64,000 bases of DNA from Kingdonia uniflora. Lineage: Eukaryota; Streptophyta; Magnoliopsida; Ranunculales; Circaeasteraceae. Position 1 is the stretch's first letter. Each line of letters starts with the position of its first letter. Shown here in pieces: positions 11,040-21,889 of the stretch. The translations under genes and the position numbers were made by a program. The notes beneath the pieces are model-generated. The model was not told where the DNA came from. It saw only the letters and a program-made list of their open reading frames with translations, and searched no databases. The stretch is taken from positions 3,224,001 through 3,288,000 of the forward strand of contig JACGCM010000560.1 of assembly GCA_014058105.1 (NCBI GenBank), written 5' to 3'.

Positions 11040-12830
11040 GCGCCTATAATAGGAGAACCTACAAAATTTAAACTCCATCCATTGCTACAAATATTTGAAA
11101 GAGCAAGAGAGCTCGAGTAGAAGACTTCGATCTTGATTTTGAAGTATATACTCTTGAGGGAGATCCATCTACCCTCAAAGAGGCTCCTACCTCCCCTGAT
11201 TCAGATGTTTGGCAGGATGCTATCAACAGTGAGATAGACTCTTTGGAGTCTAATGGAACTCGGGTTCTTTCTGATTTACCTCCCGATTGCAAGGAAAATG
11301 GTTATAAATGGATCCTTAAAAAGAAATTGGGATCTTATGGATTAGTTGAGAAATATAAAGCTAGGCTTGTAGCTAAAGGATTTAGACAGAGAGAGAACAT
11401 TGATTTCTTTGACACTTATTCTCGTGTTACTAGAATTACTTCAATTTTAGTATTGCTTGCTACTACTGCTGTACATAATTTAGTAGTTCACCAAATGGAC
11501 GTTAAAACTAATTTTTTGAACGGCGACTTGGATGAACAGATTTACATGGACCAACCTAGGGGATTTATCATACCTGATCAGGAACGTAAAGTCTGCAAAT
11601 TGATAAAGTCTTTATATCGTCTCAAATAGGCACTAAAATAGTGGCATGAGAAATTTGACGACTTAGTCATCTCACATGGTTTTAAAATTAATGAAAGTGA
11701 CAAATGTATTTATTACAAGATTATAGATAATGTTTGCACTATTATATGCTTATATGTGGATGACTTGCTAATTTTTGGATCTAACATCATTGTTGTTAAT
11801 GATGTCAAGATTCTACTAAGTCAAAATTTTGACATGAAGAATTCGGGGGAAGCTTGTTTAATTTTGGGAATTAAGATCACTAGGACTGAAAGTTATATAA
11901 CTTTAGATCAATCTAATTACATTGAGAAGATCTTGAAAAAGTATAACTACTATGGCTGTAAACCTGTATGTACCCCTTACGACCCTAGTTAGAAGTTATT
12001 CAGGAATACTGGCAAACTGTATTTAACAAACTATGTGATCCTAGTTAGAAGCTATGCAGGAATACTGGTAACAGTATAAGATGAACTGAGTATGCTAGTT
12101 TCATTGGCAACCTTAGGTATGCTACTGATTGTACTAGGCCAGACATTGCTTACGCAGTGGGGATGCTATGTTGATTTACTAGTTATCCTGGTATAGAGCA
12201 TTGGTATGTTATAGGAAGGGTCATGCGGTTTCAAAAAAAACCATGTACCTAGGAATACACTATGGACGATTTCCCATAGTCCTAGAGGGATTTACCTATG
12301 CTGATTAGAATATCCTATCTGAATACTCTAAGGTTACCAGCGGTTATATCTTTAACATTGCTAGAGGGACAGTTTCTTGGAGGCTCAGGAAACAAACTAT
12401 CTTAGCCCAATCTACAAAGGAGTCAGAACTGATGGCACTAGCTACTGCCAGTAAGGTGGCAGATTGGTCAAGAAACCTTATGTCATATATTCCTTTATGG
12501 GGTAAGTTGTTACCAGCCATACTTATCCACTGCGATAGTACTGCAGCTATTGCAAAAGTACATAATCGTTATTACAACAACAAGAAATGACAAATGCATT
12601 ATAAGAACAGCATCACAAGAGAGAAACTCACTTCTGGGACTGTCATAGTGGATTTTGTTTGGTCAGAAGTGAACCTGGCTGATCCTTTGACGAAAGGGTT
12701 AGCTCGGGAGAAGGTTTGGAGCACCTCGAAAGGGATGGGGCTAAAGCTCGTATAGTTAGAATATCTGTGATGGTAAACCAACCTATAGACTGGGGATCCT
12801 AAGAAATAGGTTCAAAAGGAAAAACAAGTC
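11040..12830 (+). pseudogene. Copia reverse transcriptase and RNase H
   Basis: RT motifs in order: KWILKKKLG, YKARLVAKGFRQ, HQMDVKTNFLNGDL, VCKLIKSLYRLK, the catalytic YVDDLL (intact at 11,753-11,764), LGIKITR and CTPYDPS. RNase H follows with ELMALATASK, IHCDSTAAIAKV and VNLADPLTKGLAREKV before STSKGMGLK. Stops break it at 11,627, 11,990 and later, and the segment near 12,000-12,060 contains a short partial duplication (gatcctagttagaagctat resembles gaccctagttagaagttat). The intact catalytic box sits in a frame that can no longer be completed. Confidence 0.9.
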
Positions 12831-12831
12831 A

Positions 12832-14156
12832 TATGATAATTAAGAAGATTCGTGCATTATTTTATAAAGGGGTAATTACTCCTAGTCCATCCCTATAAGA
12901 GCTTGATATTCTGTAGCGATTTAAGGTAGAGTTATTCTATAACTCTTAATGAGAGCTATACTCTCTGTAGAGTGGGGCACCTAGCTATAGGAGTACTCTT
13001 GATAGACTCACCTTGATGATTGTGGAATTGAGGCCCATTCCTATGGGAGCTTGGGCAAGTTCTCTTGAGCCTTCATTAGAATTTGGATACGACCGTATTG
13101 CCGTATAGCGCTAAAATTTTAGAACTTTGCACTATAAAAGTTGTGTGGTGTGCCTTAGTTGTACTCTTCAGAATTAGAGTTCAAGATAAATGTCACTCTA
13201 ATCTCTAGTACTTCAAAGGTATATTCACTATGTAAAGGTTCAATTTGAAAGACACCTCTACTTACGTAATACTTTAGATTTTTACTCGGATATGTTTTCT
13301 CGATATAGTGAAGGATTGTTGGGTTTTATATCTCCAAAACTCTATGTAAATTCTTAAGTCCCACATTGCTTGGAAGAGTAATTTGTTTCATTTATACAAC
13401 ATTGATCCTTTATTCTCTATGTTGGGCCGGAGCAGTCCAAAAAAATAAGTTTAATACTTGTTTTTATTCATTGGCTTAGGCCTCAGACTTGGGACTCTAT
13501 GAAAGAATTAATTTTTTCTTAACCAATTCTATTCGACCTGAACCAATTCGAACTTAGTCCATTCGATCAAGACCTAGATCAATTCAAGCTGACTCTATTT
13601 CGACCTAGAGTTCCCAGAAGACCAAATTCGAACCAAGTCTATTGAAACTTCACTTTTTCGATTTGAATCCCTCAAACGTAATGTATTAACTATTTCATAA
13701 TTAAGTCTTAAACGTTTCACTTCTGTTTCGAACGTTTTTGATGACGTGTCCCACCATTAACTGTTGTTACCGTTTCGAACTTGCTCTATATAAAGAGAAG
13801 TTGTGCCTCAATTTTATCATCATCGAATACACAGTTCTTCCCTTCTCTTCGATATAATTATGAGTTTCGAATCCGAGTAAACTAGTTCAAAGTGCAAATC
13901 ATTCGAAGGTCCTTCTTCCCTGTAAGAGAAGTTCTACCTCTACAGTTTTATCCTGGAGGCGGCGCAACAATCAACTGCTTAAAAAGGGCAGTGCGGCGAA
14001 ACGTCTTAAAAATAGAGACCTAGTCCTCGACTCAGCATTTCTGGATCATCACTTCAATACCTCCTGTTCGTTTTGCTATTGATGTTGTTCTAAATTCTAT
14101 GAATCGCTGCTCTCAATAACTGCTGCAGAGCTAACATAGTATAATTTTTCCCTACA
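12832..14156 (+). repeat. Copia 3' LTR
   Basis: Collinear with 7,480-8,810, with a TATA box at about 13,791-13,799. It has fewer copies of the gacctgaaccaattcga repeat than the 5' LTR, and about 55 bp near 13,900-13,960 that the 5' LTR lacks. It ends cctaca at 14,156; acaac follows. Confidence 0.85.
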
Positions 14157-14718
14157 ACAACTCGCATTCGTCTTTTCATGTTCTCAGGTACTTTACTTCT
14201 CTTAGGTTTCAATGTTTCGGTAATGGAAAGACAAGATAGGGATATTAGGAAAACTGATAACCACTCTAAGATTGTAACATGTTAATTGAATTTTGAGAAC
14301 AAAATGGTAATGTTGCCTTGGTGCTAAATATTCCAAAACATAAATAAACATATTACGTTTTCTCCAAGAGTTTGCTGCGCAATTGAGTATCTGTCCTAAG
14401 AGGGTAAAGATAAATAAAAAAGATTTTTAGTTTTTTACCATTTTACGGCTTTCCATATGGTAAGGAGCATCCTTTCTCTAGTTATTTTAGCACTAATGAT
14501 AGATCTTGTGATTGAGAGGTAAAAATGATTTATTTTTTTTGCATTTATGAAAACTTTTGAGATTAGAAAACACCATTGGGGAGGGTTCCTTCCCACATCT
14601 CTTAAATCACCATTGGAATATCCATCTTATTCTTGTTCATAGAAGTTGCAAACTTCAAACTACTCTATCTTGCTTCATTATTTGCATACTAGACTTGCTT
14701 ATTGTTTGAAAATTTCAG
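14157..14718. other. Non-coding flank between Copia LTR and ABCB remnant
   Basis: AT-rich, no supported gene. Its last 70 bp look like an intron end (ttgaaaatttcag at 14,706-14,718). The upstream exons of the ABCB gene are not present in it. Confidence 0.5.
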
Positions 14719-16371
14719 TTATTCTTCGCAATGAGATCAGATGGTTCGATTTGGACGTGAACAGCACTGGATCCCTTGTATCAAATTTAGCAGCAGGTGC
14801 AACATTAGTTAGGAGCACATTAGTCGAACGTTTATCAACCATAGTGCAAAATGTAGCGCTCACTCTGACAGCATTTACTATTGCCTTTACACTAAGTTGG
14901 CGCTTGACACTTGTTACTATGGCCACCTTCCCTCTTTTAATTGGAGCCTCCCTGGCTGAAGTAGGTCTTTAAACCTTTCAAGTGTATAATTTCAATTACT
15001 CAAATCATTTTTTGGGACTAGGAGGTACCTTATACCCATAATACGATGGATGATGAAAAGTTTAATATGAAAGATTACCCAATATCCTTATGTGATTAGT
15101 TACATAAAGACATACTATATCCACCATTAACTTTTTCAGTGGCACCGCGTTCTTTCCACCTATATCTGTCTTAACTTCTTCATGTGCAGCAATTGTTTCA
15201 GAAGGGATTTGGAGGAGATTATACCAGTTCTTACTCTCGAACTTCTTCCCTAGCCCGTGAAGCAATTATCAACATCCGTACAGTCGCTGCATTGGGTGCC
15301 GAGGACCGCATCTTATCCCAGTTCACTTTCGAACTAAACCAGCCAGGTAAACAAGCATATCTATGAGGACATATATCAGGTATCGGCTATGGTGCATCAC
15401 AGCTCTTTGCGAATTGCTCCTATGCACTTGGGCTTTGGTATGCTTCAACTCTTATTACGAATCAGCATTCCAACTTTGAAGATATCATCAAATGTTTCAT
15501 GGTGTTAATCATCACGGTTTTATCAGTGGCAGAAACATTTGCTCTTGCACCTGACTTTGTGAAGTGATTCCAAGCACTTCAATCCGTCTTCAGTATTATC
15601 CAAAGGAGAACATCCATAGACACAAACGATCCAACATTGGAGGTAGTAACCGAAATTAAAGAAGATATAGAATTCAGGAATGTGAGCTTCAAGTACCCGT
15701 CAAGACCTGAATTTATTGTCTTGAAGGACTTGGATTTACAAGTATCTGCAGGAAGAAGTCTCGCAATATTGGGCCAAAGTGGGTCTGGAAAAAGCTCCAT
15801 CATTTCGCTAATAATGAGGCTTTATGACCCCATATCAGGTTTAGATATTAGAGGTCTAAACTTGAAATCTTTACGGCTAAAAATAGGTCTGGTACAACAA
15901 GAGCTGGCATTATTTTCTACTACAGTCTATGAAAACATTCAGTATGGGGAAGACGGTGCTTCAGAAATAGAGGTCATAGAAGCTGCAAATGCTCATGAGT
16001 TCATTGGTAGAATGCCTGACAGTTATCAGACCCAAGTGGGGGAGCGCGGAGGGCAGCTATCAGGAGGTCAAAAGCAAAGGGTGGGTGGCAATAGCTGGGC
16101 AATATTAAAAGATCCGACAATTCTTCTTTTGGATGAAGCTACAAATGCAATAGATTCGGATTCAGAGAAAGTGGTTCAAGAAGCTCTTGACTAGCTAATG
16201 GAAGGTCAAACAACTATCATTGTCGCACACAGGCTATGAACAATATGTAATGCAAACATGATTTCGGTGCTGCAGGATGGGAAGGTGGTTGAGGCTGGTT
16301 GCCACGAAGAACTAAGCAAGAAGCCTGATAGTCTGTACACGCAGCTAGTTAGCTTACAGCAGGAACGATAG
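14719..16371 (+). pseudogene. ABCB (MDR/P-glycoprotein-type) transporter, C-terminal half
   Basis: Two exons remain, 14,719-14,960 and 15,190-16,371, with a GT-AG intron between. The first reads ILRNEIRWFDLD ... ATLVRSTLVERLSTIVQNVAL then two hydrophobic helices: transmembrane domain 2. The second continues GFGGDY...AREAIINIRTVAALGAE, then nucleotide-binding domain 2: Walker A GQSGSGKS (15,772-15,795), signature LSGGQ (16,057-16,071), Walker B ILLLDEA (16,120-16,140) and H-loop IIVAHRL. It ends QQER at the TAG of 16,369. In-frame stops are at 15,364, 15,565, 16,192 and 16,237. About 7 residues are missing after YDPISG, and the segment after KQRV is altered by compensating small indels. Full-length plant ABCB proteins are about 1,250 residues; the first half is absent. 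The family exports auxin or other organic compounds across the plasma membrane. Confidence 0.93.
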
Positions 16372-16680
16372 ATAATTACCTTAATTAGCTGATTCCGTGT
16401 TTTACCCACTTCTTGTTATATTCCATAATTTGTAAGATATATAAATTACTAATCAAGTATGATATACTGTATGGTCTTCTAGATTATATAATAGAAAAGA
16501 AGATTCTTCATGTCAACGGTTTTAATAGGCTGCTATTATTTCTAATAACAGCGCCATAAACACCATTATTTGTTTTAAGTAAGATTTTAATCAACGTTTG
16601 CGTCTCTGTTGCTAGTAGTATCAACTAGCTTATACTAGCTTAAGTTTGTAGACATCATGCTTTCACTCTCATAACTTCAA
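16372..16680. other. 3' flank of the ABCB remnant
   Basis: AT-rich, no gene or repeat recognised. It may include the former 3' untranslated region. Confidence 0.4.
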
Positions 16681-16795
16681 TGAGGAAAAAAAATTGATCT
16701 CTCTAAAAAGATCATTTTTTGATTTCTTCTAATCAAATCTTGTCATGTGGCAGGAGAGGGAAACTTTCAAACCCAAGTTAACTCCACAACTAAAC
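16681..16795 (+). repeat. Dispersed repeat, copy 1
   Basis: About 110 bp (ttgatctctctaaaaagatc ... aatcaaatcttgtcatgtggcaggagaggg ... aacccaagttaactccacaac) recurs in reverse orientation at 58,205-58,330 with scattered mismatches. Family unknown. Confidence 0.75.
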
Positions 16796-17075
16796 ACAAC
16801 CCTCTCTCTCATTCGCTAGAGTTAATAAATAAGTTATTTTGTTTAAATTCTAAATCAGTTCTAAATCCTTCTCTCTTCCTCTCTCTCTCTCTACTTTTTC
16901 TTGCTGCATGTCTACAATTGGGTTATTTCTTCTCGAAATCGCTCTCCAGAACTCAAAACCCTAAATCACAACAACTAACCAGAAGAATAAGAGATCGATC
17001 ACCATCAACAACAACACAATGTGGATCGATTTGATGATTCAATCGAAGAAATCTCTTTGGAGGAGGAGACCTCAT
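16796..17075 (+). promoter_or_regulatory. 5'-UTR-like stretch with CT-run and telo-box-like motif
   Basis: A CT microsatellite (about 16,870-16,893) is followed by aaaaccctaaatc, which contains the AAACCCTAA telo-box common in plant 5' UTRs. Then come CA/AC-rich bases and an ATG at 17,021 opening only a 22-codon frame. This is the composition of a plant transcript leader but no intact gene follows. Confidence 0.3.
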
Positions 17076-17107
17076 CATGGGCAATAGTTCTCCCATAATC
17101 AAGTGAA

Positions 17108-17197
17108 CTCTATTGGCCTCTTCCCAAGGATATCGTGTCGTGTTCTTGTGTTAGTAAGAGATGGCGACATGTTACGAAGGGACTACTGATTTAATGG
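17108..17197 (+). pseudogene. Possible F-box remnant
   Basis: An open stretch reads LYWPLPKDIVSC then SCVSKRWRHVTKG before a stop. LPxDIV and CVSKRW are the two ends of the F-box that binds SKP1 in SCF ubiquitin ligases. About a dozen residues usually found between them are missing, so it is either a deleted F-box or a chance likeness. An open stretch at 17,370-17,555 (ending FLWKWLFHLYAGLPSYI) may belong to the same decayed gene but is unrecognised. Confidence 0.3.
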
Positions 17198-17199
17198 CA

Positions 17200-18349
17200 T
17201 TCTATAGCTTCTCAGTTTTAAATCTCACAATTTGCAAAGCAGTAGTCCCCTTCTGCTGAGTCCATTAAAGATGTGAAATATGCCAAAAAGGCATGTGCGG
17301 TTAGTCTGAACATCTCAGTAGGATGACCTTCTCAGTTATATGCACGGAATTTAGTGTTTATCAATATGTTTGGTTCAATGTTTGTCCTACAGATGTGCTA
17401 TATTCTCCATATCGGTGTTAAAGAAGGTGCACGCCAATAAGCAGTACCCAGTGCTATTTTCAGATGGCCATCGAGATTTCCTGTGGAAATGGCTATTTCA
17501 TTTGTATGCAGGTCTGCCTTCTTATATTATATTGCCAAGATTTCCTAGCAAGTAAGGCACCGTTGTCATTTAATCACCTAACTAGTCCCCTGAGAAAATG
17601 AGCCATGGTCAATATTTTTGCATGACTAGTCCCTCATGAGATGTGAAATACAAAGCAAAACATGCATAAGCAAATCCATATTTCTCCTGGCAAGCAAGGG
17701 ATAATCATAATGTATTGCCTGACCAGTCCCTGAGGCATCCCGTGACCACCCAAAGTCAGGGATTTTTCCATCCGACAAACAACATCTACTGATCAGGCCT
17801 GGCAGGTGGGGATATGTGTAAAACACCGCATAAACTACACTTACCAAAATTGCACTGCACATCTAATGGGAAGTCAGAATTCTCCTGGCATGTGAGGGTG
17901 CATTAACTACTGATTTACAGCATCAAAACACATCACCCAACAAGCATACCTATGAATTGAAAAAATAAAAGGATTGCAAGACTTCATAAAAATGAATCAT
18001 TATTCATATCTAATAACATTTCAGGACTTCATAAAAATCAAGAGAACCTAAATTATTCAAAAAAATCAATATTATTCAATCTTTATTCTAGTTAATCGCC
18101 ACCATGATAATTGAAGTACCCAACAATGCTGCTCAAACATTTAAATCATAAAAAATGGTACTAAAGGAAATCATAAAAAAATGATACTACAAAGTGATAT
18201 TAATGGATTTCAAGCATCAGGTAAAATCCAACTTTTTTCTGCAAAGCTCTTGAACATATCCATCCGAGACCTATATAAAAGTTGTATTAATTTTAATTAT
18301 TCTCACAATTGAAGGCATAAATTATAGAGTATTATGAATTAACTTTTAC
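17200..18349. other. Intergenic, nothing recognised
   Basis: The phrases ctagtccc(ct)gag and tctcctggcaag/tgtga recur loosely between about 17,560 and 17,900. No coding region, LTR or terminal repeat could be supported. Confidence 0.4.
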
Positions 18350-18697
18350 CTGTGATGATTGAGATTTGCCCAACATTGAGCTAATAGACCCTGGAGCATT
18401 TGCTAAAAGCTATATGCAATTGGAGCCTATTAAAGTATAAAATAATCTAGACTAAGATAAATATTACAAAGTTTAAAGAATCAACTCATACCTGTGATGA
18501 TTAAGATTCACTCAACATTGAACTTATAGATCTAGTAGCATTTGCTAAAACCTGAAAGCAGATAAAGTCTATTTAAAGTAAAAAAAAACAATATCGACTA
18601 ATACAAATATTACAAAATATTAAGAATCAGTTGTTACCTGGGATGGCTGAGATTCACCCAACTTTGAACTGATAGACCCAGTTGCATTTCCTAAAAC
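18350..18697 (-). repeat. Three tandem 60-bp phase-0 exons
   Basis: Exons at 18,638-18,697, 18,492-18,551 and 18,350-18,409 are each exactly 60 bp, flanked by AG and GT, and encode related 20-residue units: VLGNATGSISSKLGESQPSQ in the first, then variants with ANAT/ANAP and SISSMLSES/SISSMLGKS. Repeat periods are 146 and 142 bp including the introns. The second copy has one stop in place of a Gln codon. Confidence 0.85.
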
Positions 18698-19299
18698 CTG
18701 TAAGCAGTTAAAGACTATTAAAAGTGTAAAACAATCAAACTTAAAAAGAATATGACACAATCTATTTAGTAGTAAAAGACAAAATAAATTAAATTAAAAT
18801 GGTAAGAGTTCATTACTTGTGGATAAATATTTGTGTAAGCCCTTTGAAAGAATGGATTATAGCCTCTTGGTGTCGGAACATGATATGGTGCATAAATGTC
18901 CTCCCTAGATTTCTACATAATAAAAGAATATAGGGTAAACAGAAAATACATATCAAATAGATAAAATGATGAAGTAGCGTCATCTTAATAAAAGTTCTTA
19001 TTTGTGTTAATTAACCACTTGGGAAATGTGGTGTATAGCCCTAGAGACTAGGTTGGTGGTAGAGTCATATGACATACTTTGATGTCTAGGATAACCAAAA
19101 CCATCAATTGATCCCAGTGGAGCACTCATATCAGGCCATGAACGTATCGCTTGATTTGGACCATTTACACCAGAGAATTGTCCGTTCAATAAATCGACGA
19201 AGCCCTTCTTGTATAAAAAGAATTAATCAATGTAGTTATATTCATAATCAAAAGATGCTTTATACAAAATGAAAAAGAAAAAACTTTATCTAGAATTAT

Positions 19300-19595
19300 A
19301 GACCTTGGTAGGTTGATGGGTATTAGATGTTCCACCAAAAACAAGATTCTCATATATATATTAACTTCTCCTTGTTGGTTGTTTTGATCATTTCCTATAT
19401 ATTTGTAAATAAAAGAATCGATATTAGAGTCAAAATAATTAATGCAACTAATTTAAAAGTTAAGCTATATAAGTTTAATCACAAACATTAAAAGATAAAA
19501 CAACTGACCTGAAGTTTGGTAAGTATTAGTAGTGCCGAGAACAAGCGTCTCATCTGGACTAATTTCTCCATGTTTGTTTTGACCGCCTCCTTATA
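19300..19595 (-). repeat. Duplicated FRS exon pair, one with a TA-repeat insertion
   Basis: The exon at about 19,508-19,595 reads GGQNKHGEISPDETLVLGTT then NTYQTS. The exon at about 19,300-19,390 aligns with it (NDQNNQQGEVN ... ENLVFGGTSNTHQPTK), but a run of tatatata between the two parts shifts the frame. Both follow a phase-1 acceptor. Confidence 0.7.
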
Positions 19596-20986
19596 TTTTT
19601 TGATGAAAGTATTAGACATACAATTTAACAAGTTCCATCATAAACAATAAAAAATAATTTACTTACTTGTTTGCTTTGATGAAGCTTTTTTCTTAGGCAC
19701 ATTCATCTCTAAAACACCTTTAAGTCTTCCTTTTGGTTCTCCTTTGGTCTTTTTCCTTTTTGGATTTCATAATGTTGCATCATCGTCTGAAAGAGGTTGT
19801 TGTTCATGATCATCCAAATTTTACGTACCGTCTCCTACTTCAAAAATTGCAAAAGATGTCATCTTTTCTTCTACCTCCAACATTAGGGATCTAGCTAGTG
19901 CAGATTTGCTCTCGCTACTTGCATACTTAGTTACAATCCTCTGTGCGATATGTGATAATTCACTATATCGTGTCGTAGATGATGGATTCGTATCATCCAT
20001 AATTGCTTCACCATACCCGTCAAGAATTATAAATTTGATTACGTGTTTGCTCTACCTTTTTAAGTAATACTGCGATGGTAAACTTGTAAATTGTTTTTTG
20101 TGGAACAACTTTAGTGCGTGAGAACAAAGAATTCCTTCATATTTAATTTTTTTACAACTGCATCACACTGATTGATCTAAGGGAATGTATGTTAGTGCAC
20201 GAGTTCTTCCACGATTATTCATTCTCCTAGTTTCATATGTGGCTGATTCTTCATCTTCATTTGTCAAGGTCAATAGTAGATTAAGAGTTTTGTTTATCTC
20301 ATCTTGGAAGTCGCAGAACACTTTCCTTGTATACTTCTTTGATGCTTCAATCTCAAAGGTCCAATCACATATAAGGATAGATCTAGTTTGCCAAGTTACA
20401 TTTTCTACACTTCTTTCTGCCTCTTTTCGATCACTGCTTGCATTATCGTATTGAATCACAAATTCTGCAAGAATAAGACTTTTAGAGAAATACTTTTTCA
20501 AACAGAAGTTAATACTCTCACATCTCTGGGTAGTCATCATACCTGCGTAAAAGTGGATACGTCCATACACTGAAGCCCATTTTTTACGTAGCTTGTATAT
20601 TCCTTTCAACCACTCATTCTCTCTTAACTTGTATTTTTCGAGTAATGCATCCCATTTTGCTTCAAATTCTTCAACCGTCTCATTATCGTATTTGCAAACA
20701 CCAAAATCGTGTTTGAAATTAGAGAATTTACCATAAACACTACCAAGATTTTTACGTGCATTTTGTCTTATGTACCATAAGCATAGGTGATGATGAGCAT
20801 CTTCCACCAATTTCAGTGAGTCACCAATTCTCCAGTTACTCAAGCTCTTCCACCAATTTCAGGGTCATAAAATCTGTCACATAAAAATAATAAAAGTCGG
20901 GAACATAAAAAAGGAGGCAAAGTTGTATAGTATATAAGTAATCAAAATTATGTGGATATGGAACCTTTCTGATATTAAAAAAAATT

Positions 20987-21285
20987 CTACAAACTTAACC
21001 CTTTTTCATCAGATGTTGATAAATTAAGAAGCTCAACCAATCCCTGCAAGACATAACAATCATTGGTGCTGGATATTTTAAAATATTTAAACTAATATAC
21101 TCTTATATATAAAGCACTAACTCAAGGTTGTGTAGTCTATGGTTGTATTTCATGTTATGCACTATTAGTGTTTACCACCTTATCTTTTGTTTTAGATGAT
21201 TGTCGAGGATGTACTATCCAAACATTTGATGTGGACGCTTTGTACGTAGTTTTAGTTGCTTTAACTGACACCTTATTGTTTGCTC
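20987..21285 (-). pseudogene. FRS gene 2, last two exons
   Basis: Exon 21,179-21,285 (107 bp) starts with two bases that complete a Gly codon begun by the main exon at 28,249, then reads ANNKVSVKATKTTYKAST and SNVWIVHPRQSSKTKDK. After an intron, exon 20,987-21,043 reads GLVELLNLSTSDEKGLSL and a TAG. Acceptors (tcgtag, ttgcag) and the donor GTGGTA are plausible, and all phases agree. LVELLN resembles the LL-rich end of other FRS proteins. The main exon lies 7 kb away because a Copia element occupies the intron. The last exon ends only about 120 bp upstream of the start of FRS gene 1, so the two were tandem copies. Confidence 0.72.
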
Positions 21286-21366
21286 CTACGATAAGTAAAG
21301 CTAATTACATTTAAAAAAAGTAATCGACACATAAAGATGGAAATATATAAAAAAAAATATTGTTTC

Positions 21367-21632
21367 TATTGAGAGATAATCGATATAGAGTATACTAACA
21401 GTTCTATATCATGAGAATGAAAAGAGAGAAAGAAGAGAGGAATTCATATTGATTCTAAATAGTGTTCTATGTACATAATACAGTGATATAAGGATAACCC
21501 TACAACAAAGGTTACCTAACCTACTCAAACTCTCCCCATAGCCATATTGGGTATATGAGCTTGTTAGGAGTCTTAATAGGATACCCCAACCCTGTTGGGT
21601 TCCTAGCTTTGGCTTGGACCCAACTCTTAAGA
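21367..21632 (-). repeat. Copia 3' LTR (266 bp)
   Basis: Aligns throughout with 27,971-28,235 (agagataatcgatatagagt, atactaacagttctatat, ggttacctaacctactcaaa). It starts TCTTAAGAG in place of TGTTAGGAG, so its terminal dinucleotide is mutated. Confidence 0.9.
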
Positions 21633-21644
21633 CTCCCCCCTTGG
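21633..21644 (-). other. Polypurine tract of the intronic Copia element
   Basis: Minus-strand ccaaggggggag directly before the 3' LTR: the plus-strand priming tract. Upstream of it the translation-like text HLFSQWGF / NGVLLGRGF and AHPSM-type wording is usual for the 3' untranslated region of this kind of Copia element. Confidence 0.8.
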
Positions 21645-21889
21645 GGTGTTCCATACTAGGATGGCTTGCCTCATTAAAACCTCTACCTAGCAAAACCCCA
21701 TTGGGAAAAAAGATGTGCAATGAAAAATATAATCCTATGCCCTGTATGGGTTGTGAACGCGTATACGTTGCCTCATCTAAATCTCTAGCTAGTAAAACCT
21801 CCTAGGATAAAAACTGTACTATTAGGAAAATGAGTGCAACACGCATGTGCCTGCGTTAGGTTGGGATTACTGCCCCTGACATCGATCTC

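Larger units (their letters stand above)
7480..14156 (+). mobile_element. Complete, decayed Ty1/Copia element
   Basis: Order is LTR, gag, protease, integrase, RT, RNase H, LTR, which is the Copia order (integrase before RT). The LTRs are about 1.33 kb each. The right LTR ends cctaca at 14,156 and the left one cctata at 8,810. The left LTR boundary near 7,480 is approximate because the upstream truncated copy is joined to it. No target duplication can be tested for the same reason. Every domain is interrupted by stops or frameshifts, and the LTRs differ by many substitutions and an indel of about 55 bp near 8,620, so the insertion is old. Confidence 0.88.
18350..20870 (-). pseudogene. FAR1-related (FRS) gene 1, C-terminal part
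   Basis: FRS proteins are MULE-transposase-derived transcription factors of the FHY3/FAR1 family that act in the nucleus. The main exon (about 20,870 down to 19,667) begins in the transposase core (EDAHHHLCLWYIRQNARKNL), continues ENEWLKGIYKLRKKWASVYGR, GMMTTQRCESIN and LAEFVIQYD, then the SWIM zinc finger CSCKK...EGILCSHALK, SQYYLK and a basic tail. A perfect GTAAGT donor follows. Downstream exons with matching phases are about 19,508-19,595, 19,300-19,390, 19,019-19,207 (63 codons), 18,817-18,912 (32 codons) and three 60-bp exons. Stops lie just before the SWIM finger, after YLKR and twice in the tail. The DNA-binding N-terminus is missing, and a 17-base phrase is duplicated at the upstream break (about 20,830-20,870). 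Confidence 0.88.
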
